64,000 nucleotides of DNA, from the NCBI GenBank assembly GCA_965200895.1, contig CBDAVM010000002.1, positions 1,984,001-2,048,000 of the forward strand, given 5' to 3'. Below, in pieces: positions 41,770 to 50,095 of the stretch; positions within the stretch are counted from its first letter, which is position 1; each line of letters starts with the position of its first letter. The notes under the pieces were generated by a model. It did no database searches, was not told where the DNA came from, and saw only the letters and a list, made by a program, of their open reading frames with translations. The stretch is from WTFV01 sp965200895. Lineage in GTDB: Bacteria; Acidobacteriota; Vicinamibacteria; Vicinamibacterales; UBA8438. Both the position numbers and the translations under genes were made by a program.

Positions 41770-43701
41770 CTACGATTTCCCGTCCTCCACGACCTCTGCA
41801 TCAATGACCTCGCCGGTATTCCCGGCCCGCGGCCCGCCCGGGCCGCCGGGACCCGCGCCGGTGCCCGCTTCGGGCCCTCCGGGCGCGCCGGGGGACGCCT
41901 GCGCGGTCTTCGCGTACAGTGCCTGAGCCGCCGTCTGTTGCGCTGCGTTCAATTGCTCGAGCGCCTTGTCGATCGCGCCGGCCTCGCCGCTCTCGATGGC
42001 CTTCTTCAATGCGGCGACAGCTTCCTCCACCGGCTTGCGCTCGTCCGCCGACAACTTGTCGCCGGCCTCCTTGAGCATGCGCTCGGCGGCATAGGCCGCC
42101 TGATCGGCCCGGTTCCGCGTCTCCACCTCTTCCCGGCGGGCCTTGTCGTCGCCCGCATGCGCCTCGGCCTCCTGCATCATCCGATCCACTTCGTCCTTGC
42201 TCAGGCCGCTCGATGCGGTGATCGTGATGTGCTGCTCCTTGCCGGTGCCCAGATCCTTGGCCGACACGTTGACGATGCCGTTCGCGTCGATGTCGAAGGT
42301 CACCTCGATCTGCGGCACGCCGCGCGGGGCGGGCGGAATCCCGTCCAGATGGAACCTGCCCAGCGTCCGGTTGTCCCTGGCCATCGACCGCTCGCCCTGC
42401 AGGACATGCACCTCCACACTGGGCTGGCTGTCGGCGGCCGTCGAGAAGGTCTCGCTCTTCTTGGTCGGAATGGTCGTATTGCGCTGTATCAGCGACGTCA
42501 TGACCCCGCCGAGCGTCTCGATGCCGAGCGACAGCGGCGTCACGTCGAGCAGCAGCAGGTCCTTGACCTCGCCGGCGAGCACGCCAGCCTGCACCGACGC
42601 GCCGATGGCCACCACCTCGTCCGCGTTCACTCCGCGGTGCGGTTCCTTGCCGAACAGCTCCTTCACGATCTCCTGCACCCGCGGCACACGGGTCGACCCG
42701 CCGACCAGCACCACCTCATCGATCTGCGACGGATCGAGACCGGTGTCGCGCAGGGCGCGCCTGACCGGCTCGACGGTCCGCTGGAGCAGCGGCTCGACGA
42801 GCTGCTCGAACCGCGCCCGCGTCAACTTCTTCTGGAGGTGCTTCGGACCGGATGCGTCGGCCGTGATGAACGGCAGGTTGACCTCGGTCTCGACCACCGT
42901 CGACAGCTCCATCTTGGCCTTCTCGGCCGCCTCCTTGAGGCGCTGGAGCGCCATCGGATCGCGGCCGAGGTCGATGCCTTCCTCGCGCTTGAACTCCCCG
43001 ACGATCCAGTCGATGACCACCTGGTCCAGGTTGTCGCCGCCGAGATGGGTATCGCCGTTGGTCGCCTTGACCTCGACCACCCCCTCGCCCACTTCCAGGA
43101 TCGAGATGTCGAAGGTGCCGCCGCCGAAGTCGTACACCGCGATGGTCTCGTCGGTCTTCTTGTCGAGGCCGTAGGCGAGTGCGGCGGCGGTCGGTTCGTT
43201 CACTATCCGCAGCACCTCGAGTCCGGCGATCTGCCCGGCGTCCTTGGTGGCCTGCCGTTGCGCGTCGTTGAAGTAAGCAGGCACGGTGATGACCGCCCTG
43301 GTGACGGCCTGCCCCAGGTACTCCTCGGCCGCCTGCTTCAGTTTCTGCAGCACCATGGCCGACAGTTCGGGCGGCGACAGTTCCTTCCCGCCCGCCCTGA
43401 CCCGTGCGCCGCCGTTCTTCGCACGCACCACCTCGTAGGGCACCATCGCCATCTCTTCGTTCACTTCGTCGAAACGGCGGCCCATGAACCGCTTGATCGA
43501 GAAGACCGTGTTCTCGGGATTGGTCACCGCCTGGCGCTTGGCGACCTGACCCACGAGCCGTTCGTCGGACTTCGTGAACGCGACGACCGACGGCGTCAGC
43601 CGACTCCCTTCCGGATTGGCGATGACGGTCGGCTCACCGCCCTCGATGACAGCCACGACCGAGTTCGTCGTGCCCAGGTCGATCCCGATGATCTTGCTCA
43701 T
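41770..43701 (-). CDS. dnaK: Molecular chaperone DnaK (Hsp70)
   Basis: This 643-aa Hsp70 begins MSKIIGIDLGTTNSVVAVIE. Its nucleotide-binding domain shows VITVPAYFNDAQRQATKDAG, ILRIVNEPTAAALAYGLDK, YDFGGGTFDISILEV and VVLVGGSTRVPRVQEIVKEL. The substrate domain starts near residue 390 (DVTPLSLGIETLGGVMTSLI), and a Gly/Pro-rich lid tail ends EVIDAEVVEDGKS. The ATG at 43701 excludes a 22-codon upstream open extension. A sigma-70-like promoter lies at 43814-43842. It leads the dnaK-dnaJ-hspR unit; no grpE is present. Confidence 0.96.
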   Translation of the reverse strand: MSKIIGIDLGTTNSVVAVIEGGEPTVIANPEGSRLTPSVVAFTKSDERLVGQVAKRQAVTNPENTVFSIKRFMGRRFDEVNEEMAMVPYEVVRAKNGGARVRAGGKELSPPELSAMVLQKLKQAAEEYLGQAVTRAVITVPAYFNDAQRQATKDAGQIAGLEVLRIVNEPTAAALAYGLDKKTDETIAVYDFGGGTFDISILEVGEGVVEVKATNGDTHLGGDNLDQVVIDWIVGEFKREEGIDLGRDPMALQRLKEAAEKAKMELSTVVETEVNLPFITADASGPKHLQKKLTRARFEQLVEPLLQRTVEPVRRALRDTGLDPSQIDEVVLVGGSTRVPRVQEIVKELFGKEPHRGVNADEVVAIGASVQAGVLAGEVKDLLLLDVTPLSLGIETLGGVMTSLIQRNTTIPTKKSETFSTAADSQPSVEVHVLQGERSMARDNRTLGRFHLDGIPPAPRGVPQIEVTFDIDANGIVNVSAKDLGTGKEQHITITASSGLSKDEVDRMMQEAEAHAGDDKARREEVETRNRADQAAYAAERMLKEAGDKLSADERKPVEEAVAALKKAIESGEAGAIDKALEQLNAAQQTAAQALYAKTAQASPGAPGGPEAGTGAGPGGPGGPRAGNTGEVIDAEVVEDGKS

Positions 43702-43813
43702 GTCTTGCTGTTCCTTTGTCCCTGTCCCCGCTGTTCCTGTCCCCGCGACGACGCCTGCCGCGCGCAATCACCGCTCCGATGCGAGGTGTCGACCCAATCC
43801 ATACAACACTGCA

Positions 43814-43842
43814 AACATATAATCTTAGCGATGGAAAGTCAA
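43814..43842 (-). promoter_or_regulatory. Sigma-70-type promoter for dnaK-dnaJ-hspR
   Basis: On the minus strand TTGACT (43842-43837) and TATGTT (43819-43814) are separated by exactly 17 bp, about 110 bp upstream of the dnaK ATG. The -35 box sits in ACTTGACT, which resembles one half (CTTGAGT) of the HspR-associated HAIR inverted repeat. The second half is poorly matched (GCTAAGA), so HspR control here is only suggested. No CIRCE element was found. Confidence 0.55.
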
Positions 43843-43892
43843 GTTCAGTGCGAATTCACGGCTGCTCCGGAGGGGTGAGACCGGCCCCGTGC

Positions 43893-43898
43893 TATAGT
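43893..43898 (+). promoter_or_regulatory. Probable -10 box for the class A PBP gene
   Basis: TATAGT lies 38 bp upstream of the chosen GTG start (43936) and just upstream of the ribosome site AGGAGA (43924-43929). A matching -35 hexamer is not evident. Its position makes an upstream in-frame GTG at 43897 an unlikely start. Confidence 0.4.
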
Positions 43899-43935
43899 GA
43901 ATCTGTTCCCCGGGACATCAACGAGGAGATTCCGC

Positions 43936-46230
43936 GTGGCCCCTGCACCGAACCGCTACGTGCGTCAGGCCGTCATCCTGAGCCTCTTCGCCGGCGCCGC
44001 CCTGTTCGGGATCGTGACCGGTGTGCTCTTCGCCTATTCCCCCGACCTGCCGGAGATCGAAGCGCTCGACGACTACGCGCCCGACACCATAACCCGGGTG
44101 TATGCGCGGGGCGGCGACCTCATCGGGGAGTTCGCCACGGAGCGGCGCGACATCATCGGCTACGACGACATCCCCGACGTGCTGCGCAACGCCATCATCG
44201 CGGCCGAGGACAGCTCGTTCTTCGAGCACAACGGCTTCGACATCTGGGCCATCGTGCGCACCGCCATCCAGGACGTCCTGCGGCAGAGGCTGTACGGGGC
44301 CAGCACGCTCACGATGCAGCTCGCCCGCAACATCGAGGTCGGCGGCGAGAGCCTGGGACTCGAGAAGACGCTGCAGCGCAAGCTGCTGGAGGCCTACTAC
44401 ACGTTCCTCATCGAGAAGCGCTACACGAAGCGCGAGATCCTGGCCCTCTACGCCAACCAGATATGGCTCGGCACCGCACGGCACGCCGCACATGGCGTCG
44501 AGGCGGCATCGCAGCTCTATTTCGGCAAGTCCGCCCGGGACCTGGCTCTCGGCGAGGCCGCCCTCATTGCGGGCATCCTGCAGTTGCCGGCGCGGTGGAG
44601 CCCGCTCGTGAACACGGAGCGCGCCATGCAACGGCGCAACTACGCACTCGGACGGATGGCGGAGGAAGGCTACATCACCGAAGCCGTCGCCGCGGCCGAG
44701 ATGGCCAAGCAGATCGTGCTCGCTCCCCGCCGGCAGCGGGCCAACACCATCGCTCCGTACTTCCTGGAGGAGATCCGCCAGCACCTGGAGGCCGGCTATG
44801 GCGCGCAGCGGCTCTACGAGGACGGCCTCGTCGTCCGCTCGACGCTCGACATCGACCTGCAGCGTGCCGCGAACAAGGCGGTTTCCGAGGGCCTGCGGGC
44901 GGTCGACAAGCGCCACGGCTTCCGGGGCGCACGACGCAATGTCCTCACCGGCGACGACGCCGTCGAGTCCGTCCGGGCGTTCGAGCACTCGCGGTGGCGC
45001 TTCCCCATCGCGGAGGGCGACATGGTTCCGGCGGTGGTCACGGGAACGACGGCGGACACGATTCAGGCACGGGTCGGTCCGCATGCCGTGGACATCGCCG
45101 GCGACGGCTTCGCCTGGACGCGCGCATCCTCGCCGGCTGCGCTCGTGGAGGCAGGCGACCTGATAGACGTGACGCTGACGACGCTTCCGAGCCCGGGCGG
45201 CCGCGGCGCCGCCACGCTCGACCAGGAACCGGAGGTGGAGGGAGCGCTGGTTGCGATCGAGAACAGGACCGGGGAAGTCCTCGCCCTGGTGGGCGGTTAC
45301 GACTTCGACCGCAGCCGTTTCAACCGCGCCACGCAGGCGTTCCGGCAGCTCGGCTCGCTGTTCAAGGGTGTTCTCTACGCAGCCGCAGTCGACCAGGGCT
45401 ATACGACGACCAACATCCTGCAGGACGAGCCGGTCAGCTTCAACGTCGGTCCGGGACAGCCGCGGTACCGGCCGAGGAACTACGACAACACGTACGAGGG
45501 CCCCATCACCCTCCGCCACGCCCTCGAGGACTCGCGGAACGTGCCGGCAGTGTGGCTCATGAACGAGGTCGGACCGGAGGTGGTGGTCGACTTCGCGCGG
45601 CGGGTCGGATTCAGCTCTCCGATTCCGCCGTATCTGTCCGTCGCCCTGGGCTCGGCCGAGGCCACGCTGATGGAGGTGACCAGCGCCTACTCGGTGTTCC
45701 CCAGCCAGGGCCGGCGGATGCTGCCGTTCCTCGTCCAACGGGTGGTCGACCGCAACGGGCAGTTGCTGGAGGAGAACCGCCCGCAGTCACGTGACGCGCT
45801 CCGCTCGGACACCGCCTACATCATGGTGAGCCTCATGCGCGGCGTCGTGCAGCGGGGAACCGCGCAGCGGGCGCGGCGCACGCTCGACTGGCCCATCGGC
45901 GGCAAGACCGGCACCATGGACGACTACACCGACGCCTGGTTCGTCGGCTTCGATCCGGACATCACGGTCGGCGTCTGGGTCGGACACGACGAGAAGAAGA
46001 CGATGGGCTACAACGAGCAGGGCGCACGAGTGGCCCTGCCCATCTGGATCGACTTCATGGAGGCCTACGTCGGTGACCGCGAGATCCGGCCGCAGTTCGA
46101 TCCGCCGACCAACATCGTCTTCGCGTCGGTGGACCCGCGGACCGGGCAGCCGGCCGGACCGGGCACCCGCCGTCCCATCGAGGAGGCGTTCATCGCCGGC
46201 ACGGAACCGGGCACGGCCTTTCTCCGCTAG
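43936..46230 (+). CDS. Class A penicillin-binding protein (PBP1A type)
   Basis: This 764-aa bifunctional peptidoglycan synthase has a TM anchor (about residues 10-35). The GT51 glycosyltransferase domain contains NAIIAAEDSSFFEHNGFDIW (catalytic Glu near residue 78) and GASTLTMQLARNI. The transpeptidase domain's active-site motif is GSLFK, an SxxK form with Leu-Phe where most PBP1A have other residues; it is followed by SRN (SxN) and GGKTGTMDDYTDAW (KTG). The start GTG at 43936 has AGGAGA six nt upstream. It is divergent from dnaK. The stop TAG is part of the left arm of the dispersed repeat hairpin. Confidence 0.93.
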   Translation: MAPAPNRYVRQAVILSLFAGAALFGIVTGVLFAYSPDLPEIEALDDYAPDTITRVYARGGDLIGEFATERRDIIGYDDIPDVLRNAIIAAEDSSFFEHNGFDIWAIVRTAIQDVLRQRLYGASTLTMQLARNIEVGGESLGLEKTLQRKLLEAYYTFLIEKRYTKREILALYANQIWLGTARHAAHGVEAASQLYFGKSARDLALGEAALIAGILQLPARWSPLVNTERAMQRRNYALGRMAEEGYITEAVAAAEMAKQIVLAPRRQRANTIAPYFLEEIRQHLEAGYGAQRLYEDGLVVRSTLDIDLQRAANKAVSEGLRAVDKRHGFRGARRNVLTGDDAVESVRAFEHSRWRFPIAEGDMVPAVVTGTTADTIQARVGPHAVDIAGDGFAWTRASSPAALVEAGDLIDVTLTTLPSPGGRGAATLDQEPEVEGALVAIENRTGEVLALVGGYDFDRSRFNRATQAFRQLGSLFKGVLYAAAVDQGYTTTNILQDEPVSFNVGPGQPRYRPRNYDNTYEGPITLRHALEDSRNVPAVWLMNEVGPEVVVDFARRVGFSSPIPPYLSVALGSAEATLMEVTSAYSVFPSQGRRMLPFLVQRVVDRNGQLLEENRPQSRDALRSDTAYIMVSLMRGVVQRGTAQRARRTLDWPIGGKTGTMDDYTDAWFVGFDPDITVGVWVGHDEKKTMGYNEQGARVALPIWIDFMEAYVGDREIRPQFDPPTNIVFASVDPRTGQPAGPGTRRPIEEAFIAGTEPGTAFLR

Positions 46231-46323
46231 GAGTCTGCACCGTAGAAACGGTGCGGGCTCCTGGGCCCAGGTCAGGCCCGGTTGGGCGGCAATCGGAGCC
46301 GCAGGCGACGATTGTCGGGCCAG
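46229..46323 (+). repeat. Dispersed structured repeat, copy 2
   Basis: This is the second copy of the element at 1095-1183. The hairpin arms are AGGAGTCTGCACCGT and the pairing stretch ending CGGTGCGGGCTCCT (46229-46262). Relative to copy 1 it has a G-to-A change that turns a G-U pair into A-U, an A-to-G change that turns U-A into U-G, a 1-nt loop deletion, a 7-nt insertion (GGCCCAG-type) before the second part, and one G/A change near the end. The PBP stop codon overlaps the first two bases of the hairpin, so the element abuts the coding sequence. Confidence 0.8.
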
Positions 46324-46428
46324 GCGGAACTGGGACCGAGCGAGAGACCATCTCCATCGAAAGAAGCACCTTGCGGTGTTCGACACGCTGCGTGTCTCCC
46401 GAGAACTGACCGCGGCGGGCACGGCGAC

Positions 46429-46556
46429 CACGGGACACCGGAGAGCCTGCGGGAAACACTGCGCGCCGAGACGGCCGCCCTTGACTCCGCCTGATCAAGT
46501 GGATCATCGGGACAGGAGTCGCCGTCACCGGCGCCGTGGTCGGGTTGATCGGCTGA
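46429..46556 (+). pseudogene. Remnant of a coiled-coil/TM protein gene
   Basis: One frame reads TPESLRETLRAETAALDSA and then hits TGA at 46492. The frame starting at 46494 reads IKWIIGTGVAVTGAVVGLIG and ends at TGA 46554. Together they look like the end of a small protein with a coiled coil followed by a C-terminal TM helix, broken by a frameshift and with no recognisable 5' half. It lies in the 412-bp spacer between the PBP gene and prfB, directly after the repeat. An intact relative in style is the 93-aa protein at 52287. Confidence 0.5.
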
Positions 46557-46642
46557 ATTCCTCCCCAAGGCGCCCCTTCTGCCGACGAGGACCGTCGTGC
46601 CGGCTCCATCTGTCTCTTGCACGCCCATCGCGATCTTCCAGC

Positions 46643-47777
46643 CTACTTCCGGTCTGACGCGGATCGGGCCTGCGCGCCCGACGCCTTCTGCATCAGGTAG
46701 GCATTGATGAAGGCGTCGAGGTCGCCGTCGAGGATGCGATCGACGTTGCCCTCCTCGACCTTCGTGCGGTGGTCCTTGACCATGCGGTAGGGGTGCAGCA
46801 CGTAGCTGCGGATCTGACTGCCGAAGGCGATCTCCTTCTTCTCGCCGCCGATCTCCTCCAGCCGGTCCTGCTGCTCCTTGATGCGGCGGTCGTAGAGCCG
46901 CGCCTTGAGCACGACCATCGCCGCGTCGCGGTTGCGGTGCTGCGACCGCTCGTTCTGGCAGGAGACGACGATGCCGGTCGGCAGATGCGTGATGCGCACG
47001 GCCGAGTCGGTGACGTTGACGTGCTGTCCGCCGGCCCCGCTCGACCGGTAGGTGTCGATGCGCAGGTCCTTCTCCTCGATGTCGATCTCGACGTCGTCCG
47101 GCAGCTCCGGCCACACGAAGACAGACGCGAACGAGGTGTGCCGCCGCGACGCCTGATCGAACGGGGAGATGCGCACCAGCCGGTGGATACCCGCCTCGGC
47201 GAGCAGCAGTCCGTAGGCGTAGTCGCCGTCGACGGTGACGGTGGCGCTCTTGACGCCGGCCTCGTCGCCGGGCTGCGCTTCGATCACCTCGCGGGAGAAG
47301 CCGCGGCGCTCCGCCCAGCGGAGGTACATCCGGAGGAGCATCTCGGCCCAGTCCTGCGACTCGGTCCCGCCGGCACCCGGGTGAATCGAGACGATCGCGT
47401 TGCATTGATCGTGCTCGCCCCCGAGCATCTTCCGGATCTCGGCGCCCTCCACCTGCTCGCGCAGGTCGGCGATTCCCGTCGCCAGGTCATCGGCCACGTC
47501 CTCGCCCTGCTCGGCCCACTCGAACAGCACCGCGAGGTCCTCGGTCTTCCGATGCAGCGACGCGACGAGGTCGAAGTCGTCCTGCAGACGACGGCGCCGC
47601 TGCAGCACGCGCTGCGCCGCCGCCTGATCGCTCCAGAAGTCCGGTGCGGCGGCCTGTCGCTCCAGTTTCCCGATCTCCGCCTCGACAGCGGCCGGGTCAA
47701 AGATAGCTCCGCAGATCGGCTGCGCGCTTGACCAGGTCCTGATACCGGCGAACGTGTTCATCCAGGGCTATCGCCAC
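46643..47777 (-). CDS. prfB: Peptide chain release factor 2, with programmed +1 frameshift
   Basis: This class I release factor recognises UGA and UAA. The main frame has HPGAGGTESQDWAEMLLRMY, RISPFDQASRRHTSF with the SPF codon-recognition motif, and SSGAGGQHVNVTDSAVR with the catalytic GGQ. Translation starts at the GTG at 47777 (GGAGG seven nt upstream) and reads 26 codons, ending RSYL, to CTT TGA C at 47702-47696. A +1 shift there continues as DPAAVEAEIGKLE. An SD-like GGAG precedes the CTT, as in other RF2 genes. The full product is about 377 aa. An ATG at 47761 in the downstream frame would give a false N-terminus. Confidence 0.93.
47694..47710 (-). promoter_or_regulatory. RF2 autoregulatory +1 frameshift site
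   Basis: The minus-strand sequence GGAGC TAT CTT TGA C contains the slippery CUU, the in-frame UGA followed by C, and an upstream SD-like GGAG. This is the conserved RF2 arrangement. Low RF2 slows termination at UGA and favours the shift, so RF2 controls its own synthesis. Confidence 0.9.
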
Positions 47778-47932
47778 GAGTCTGCCTCCGTCCGTGCGCC
47801 ACGAAACCGGCGCCGCCAGGCGTCAACCACGACGTCGGCGCCGCCGAACGTCAGAAGATGGACGGGCCGCCGCCCGGTCCCCCTCCGACCGGCCGCCCCT
47901 TCCGTCGACCATGGAAGGACCGGCGCGAGCCG

Positions 47933-49453
47933 TCAACCACAGGACCGACGCCGCCCGCACCCGAGCGCGAGGACGGCGATGGCAGCCCCGGCGTACGCCG
48001 GCGCGTCGCCGAACCGCCCGTAGAGCGTGAGACCCTCGATCAGCCGCACATCCTCGACGAGGACCGCCGGCTCGAAGAGCCCCGACCGCGCCAGCACCCG
48101 CCCGTACGGATCGATCACGCCGCTGACGCCGGTGTTCGCCGCGCGGACGAGGAAGCGTCCCTGCTCTATCGCCCGCATCGTCGCCTGCTGAAAATGCTGA
48201 TGCGGCGCCGCCGAACGCCCGTACCAGGCGTCGTTGGTGACCGTGGTCAGCAACTGGCTGCCGTGCAGTACGAGCTCCCGTACCAGGCCAGGATAGATGA
48301 TCTCGTAGCAGATGGCCGCACCCACCGGGCGGCCATCGACGGGCAGCGTCCCGGGTTCGGTACCGGCGGAGAAATCCGCGACGGTCTCGACCAGCGGCGA
48401 GGCGAAGAACAACGCCCATCGCAACGGCACGTACTCGCCGAACGGCACCAAGTGCTGCTTGCGGTACACGCCGGCTGTCGCGCCCTTTCGGGGCTCGATC
48501 AGGTAGGCGGCGTTGTAGTACCGCGTCCGCGTACCGGCGTCGCGCACGACCTGCGTCGTGCCGACCAGAAGATGAGCGCCGGTCTCCCGCGCCACGGTGC
48601 GCACCGCCCTGCCCCGGGCGTCTCGATCGAGTGCGAACGGGGTTGCGGACTCGGGCCACACGACCAGCTCGGCCCCGGCGGCAACCGCGCGTCGCGTCTG
48701 GCTCAGGTAGGTCTCCAGGATGCCGTCGCTCCGCAGGGGATTCCACTTTTCGTCCTGCCGCACGTTGCCCTGCAGCGCGGCCACCCGCAGTGGGGTTCCC
48801 GCCCGCAGCAGCGAGTCATCCTGCAGCCGCCAGGTTCCGAACGCGACGGCGACCGCAACCACGGCGGCGGTCACGACGATGGGCGCGCGCCTGGCGACGG
48901 CTCCGGCCACCACGGCGTAGGCGATGGCGCCGTTGACGAGCACGACCAGCGCCGACACGCCGAGCACCCCGACGACGCTCGCCGCCTGGGCGACGGCCGG
49001 GAACGGCACCTGGCTGTACCCGACCAGCGCCCAGGGAAACCCGGTGAAGAGATGCATCCGGCCCAGCTCGGTCGCAACCCACAGGGCGGGGGCGAACAGC
49101 AGCCCCGGAGCGCCGACGCGGGCGGCCAGATCCGCCGCCCCGGCCGCGAACAGGGCGGGAAACAGCGCCAGGAACCCGACGAACAACCCGTACACGAGCC
49201 ACGCCACCGGCGCCGGCAGTCCCCCGTAGTCGACCATCACCGCGGGGATCCAGTAGAGCGTGCCCGCAAAGTGCACGAGCCCCGTGACGGCGCCGAGCCG
49301 GAGCGCGCGCCATGGGGTCGTCCTCGCCACCGCAACCAGCAGCGGCACGAGGGCCAGCCACGCGACGGCCGGGTGACCCAGGGTCGGGAAACTCAGAAAC
49401 AGCAGTCCGCCAGAGAGGATTGCGAGCGGCAGTGGCGACACGGACGGAGGCAC
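47933..49453 (-). CDS. lnt: Apolipoprotein N-acyltransferase
   Basis: This membrane enzyme of about 506 aa adds the third acyl chain to lipoproteins. About seven TM helices occupy residues 1-200, including TGLVHFAGTLYWIPAVMVDY and FTGFPWALVGYSQ. The periplasmic nitrilase domain (about 215-470) has the catalytic Glu in VVWPESATPFA, Lys in VYRKQHLVPFGEYVPLRW and Cys in AAICYEIIYPGLVREL. TNDAWYGRSAAPHQH follows. GTG at 49453 lies 1 nt after the SPOR gene stop; GTG at 49441 is an alternative. The spacer to prfB (47778-47932) is empty. Confidence 0.92.
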   Translation of the reverse strand: MPPSVSPLPLAILSGGLLFLSFPTLGHPAVAWLALVPLLVAVARTTPWRALRLGAVTGLVHFAGTLYWIPAVMVDYGGLPAPVAWLVYGLFVGFLALFPALFAAGAADLAARVGAPGLLFAPALWVATELGRMHLFTGFPWALVGYSQVPFPAVAQAASVVGVLGVSALVVLVNGAIAYAVVAGAVARRAPIVVTAAVVAVAVAFGTWRLQDDSLLRAGTPLRVAALQGNVRQDEKWNPLRSDGILETYLSQTRRAVAAGAELVVWPESATPFALDRDARGRAVRTVARETGAHLLVGTTQVVRDAGTRTRYYNAAYLIEPRKGATAGVYRKQHLVPFGEYVPLRWALFFASPLVETVADFSAGTEPGTLPVDGRPVGAAICYEIIYPGLVRELVLHGSQLLTTVTNDAWYGRSAAPHQHFQQATMRAIEQGRFLVRAANTGVSGVIDPYGRVLARSGLFEPAVLVEDVRLIEGLTLYGRFGDAPAYAGAAIAVLALGCGRRRSCG

Positions 49454-49454
49454 G

Positions 49455-50093
49455 CTACCGCGTGATCCAGGGCTTGAACGACTCTTCGCCTTCGAGCCGG
49501 CGGAGAACCTGCTCGGCCTCTTCACGGTCCGTGTACTTCCCGACGCGAACCCGGAACACCGACACCGGCGAACCCGACGGCGGCGGGACAACGAACGCGG
49601 GATAGCCCTTCTCGATGAGCCCCTGCGCCATGTGTTCGGCCGCCGGGCCCTCGCGCAGCGTCGTGACCTGGATCGCGTAGCCGTCGGATGGCGCAGCGTA
49701 GCCGCGCGACGAGGTCCCTGCACCGCCGTCGAGCAGGCCCCTCTCCGCTCCGGTCCCGGCGGGCGTCGACGGCTCCGTCAACCGGGCGTCGAGCTCCGGG
49801 CCGCTGTCGTCGTCGAGGCGCTGGAAGTAGGACAGATCCCCACCGTCGGTCGCTGCCATCGAGGGCTCACGCCGCGTGATGCTGGCGACGAACGGCTGCT
49901 CGTCGATCGGGAACGACTCCTCGTCGCCGGCGCTCGCGGTTGCCTGACCGGTCACGATATCGAGCATCGGCGTCCCGCGACCGACCAGCACACCGAGCAG
50001 GAAGGCAATCACACCCAGACCGGCGCTGATCATGGCCAGAAAGACGACGTGCTTGGTGCCGAGGCCGTTCCCGTCGTTGGATCTTGACGCCAC
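49455..50093 (-). CDS. SPOR domain-containing membrane protein
   Basis: This 212-aa protein has an N-terminal cytoplasmic tail, one TM helix (about residues 16-38, VVFLAMISAGLGVIAFLLGV), a disordered periplasmic linker and a C-terminal SPOR domain (about 137-212: YAIQVTTLREGPAAEHMAQG, VFRVRVGKYTDREEAEQVLR). SPOR domains bind denuded glycan strands at division septa. No division partner is encoded beside it; the neighbours are slipin and lnt, with 2-nt and 1-nt spacers. Confidence 0.85.
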   Translation of the reverse strand: MASRSNDGNGLGTKHVVFLAMISAGLGVIAFLLGVLVGRGTPMLDIVTGQATASAGDEESFPIDEQPFVASITRREPSMAATDGGDLSYFQRLDDDSGPELDARLTEPSTPAGTGAERGLLDGGAGTSSRGYAAPSDGYAIQVTTLREGPAAEHMAQGLIEKGYPAFVVPPPSGSPVSVFRVRVGKYTDREEAEQVLRRLEGEESFKPWITR

Positions 50094-50095
50094 GC

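Noticed and set aside
43818..43823. Perfect plus-strand TATAAT as a promoter for the PBP gene
   Set aside because: No reasonable -35 lies 16-18 bp upstream. TATAGT at 43893 is closer to the start. It is kept only as a possible source of interference.
43702..43935. CIRCE operator for HrcA upstream of dnaK
   Set aside because: No TTAGCACTC-N9-GAGTGCTAA-like inverted repeat is present; only an isolated GCTAA was found. HspR is the regulator encoded in the locus.
46643..47761. prfB starting at the ATG at 47761
   Set aside because: The CTT TGA C frameshift site, the in-frame GTG at 47777 with GGAGG, and the normal RF2 N-terminus in the other frame show this start is an artefact.
47823..47942. 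Duplicated 3' end of lnt (GTCAACCAC twice, about 110 bp apart)
   Set aside because: Only short GC-rich stretches match. Unlike the ubiE case there is no long identical segment, so chance is adequate.
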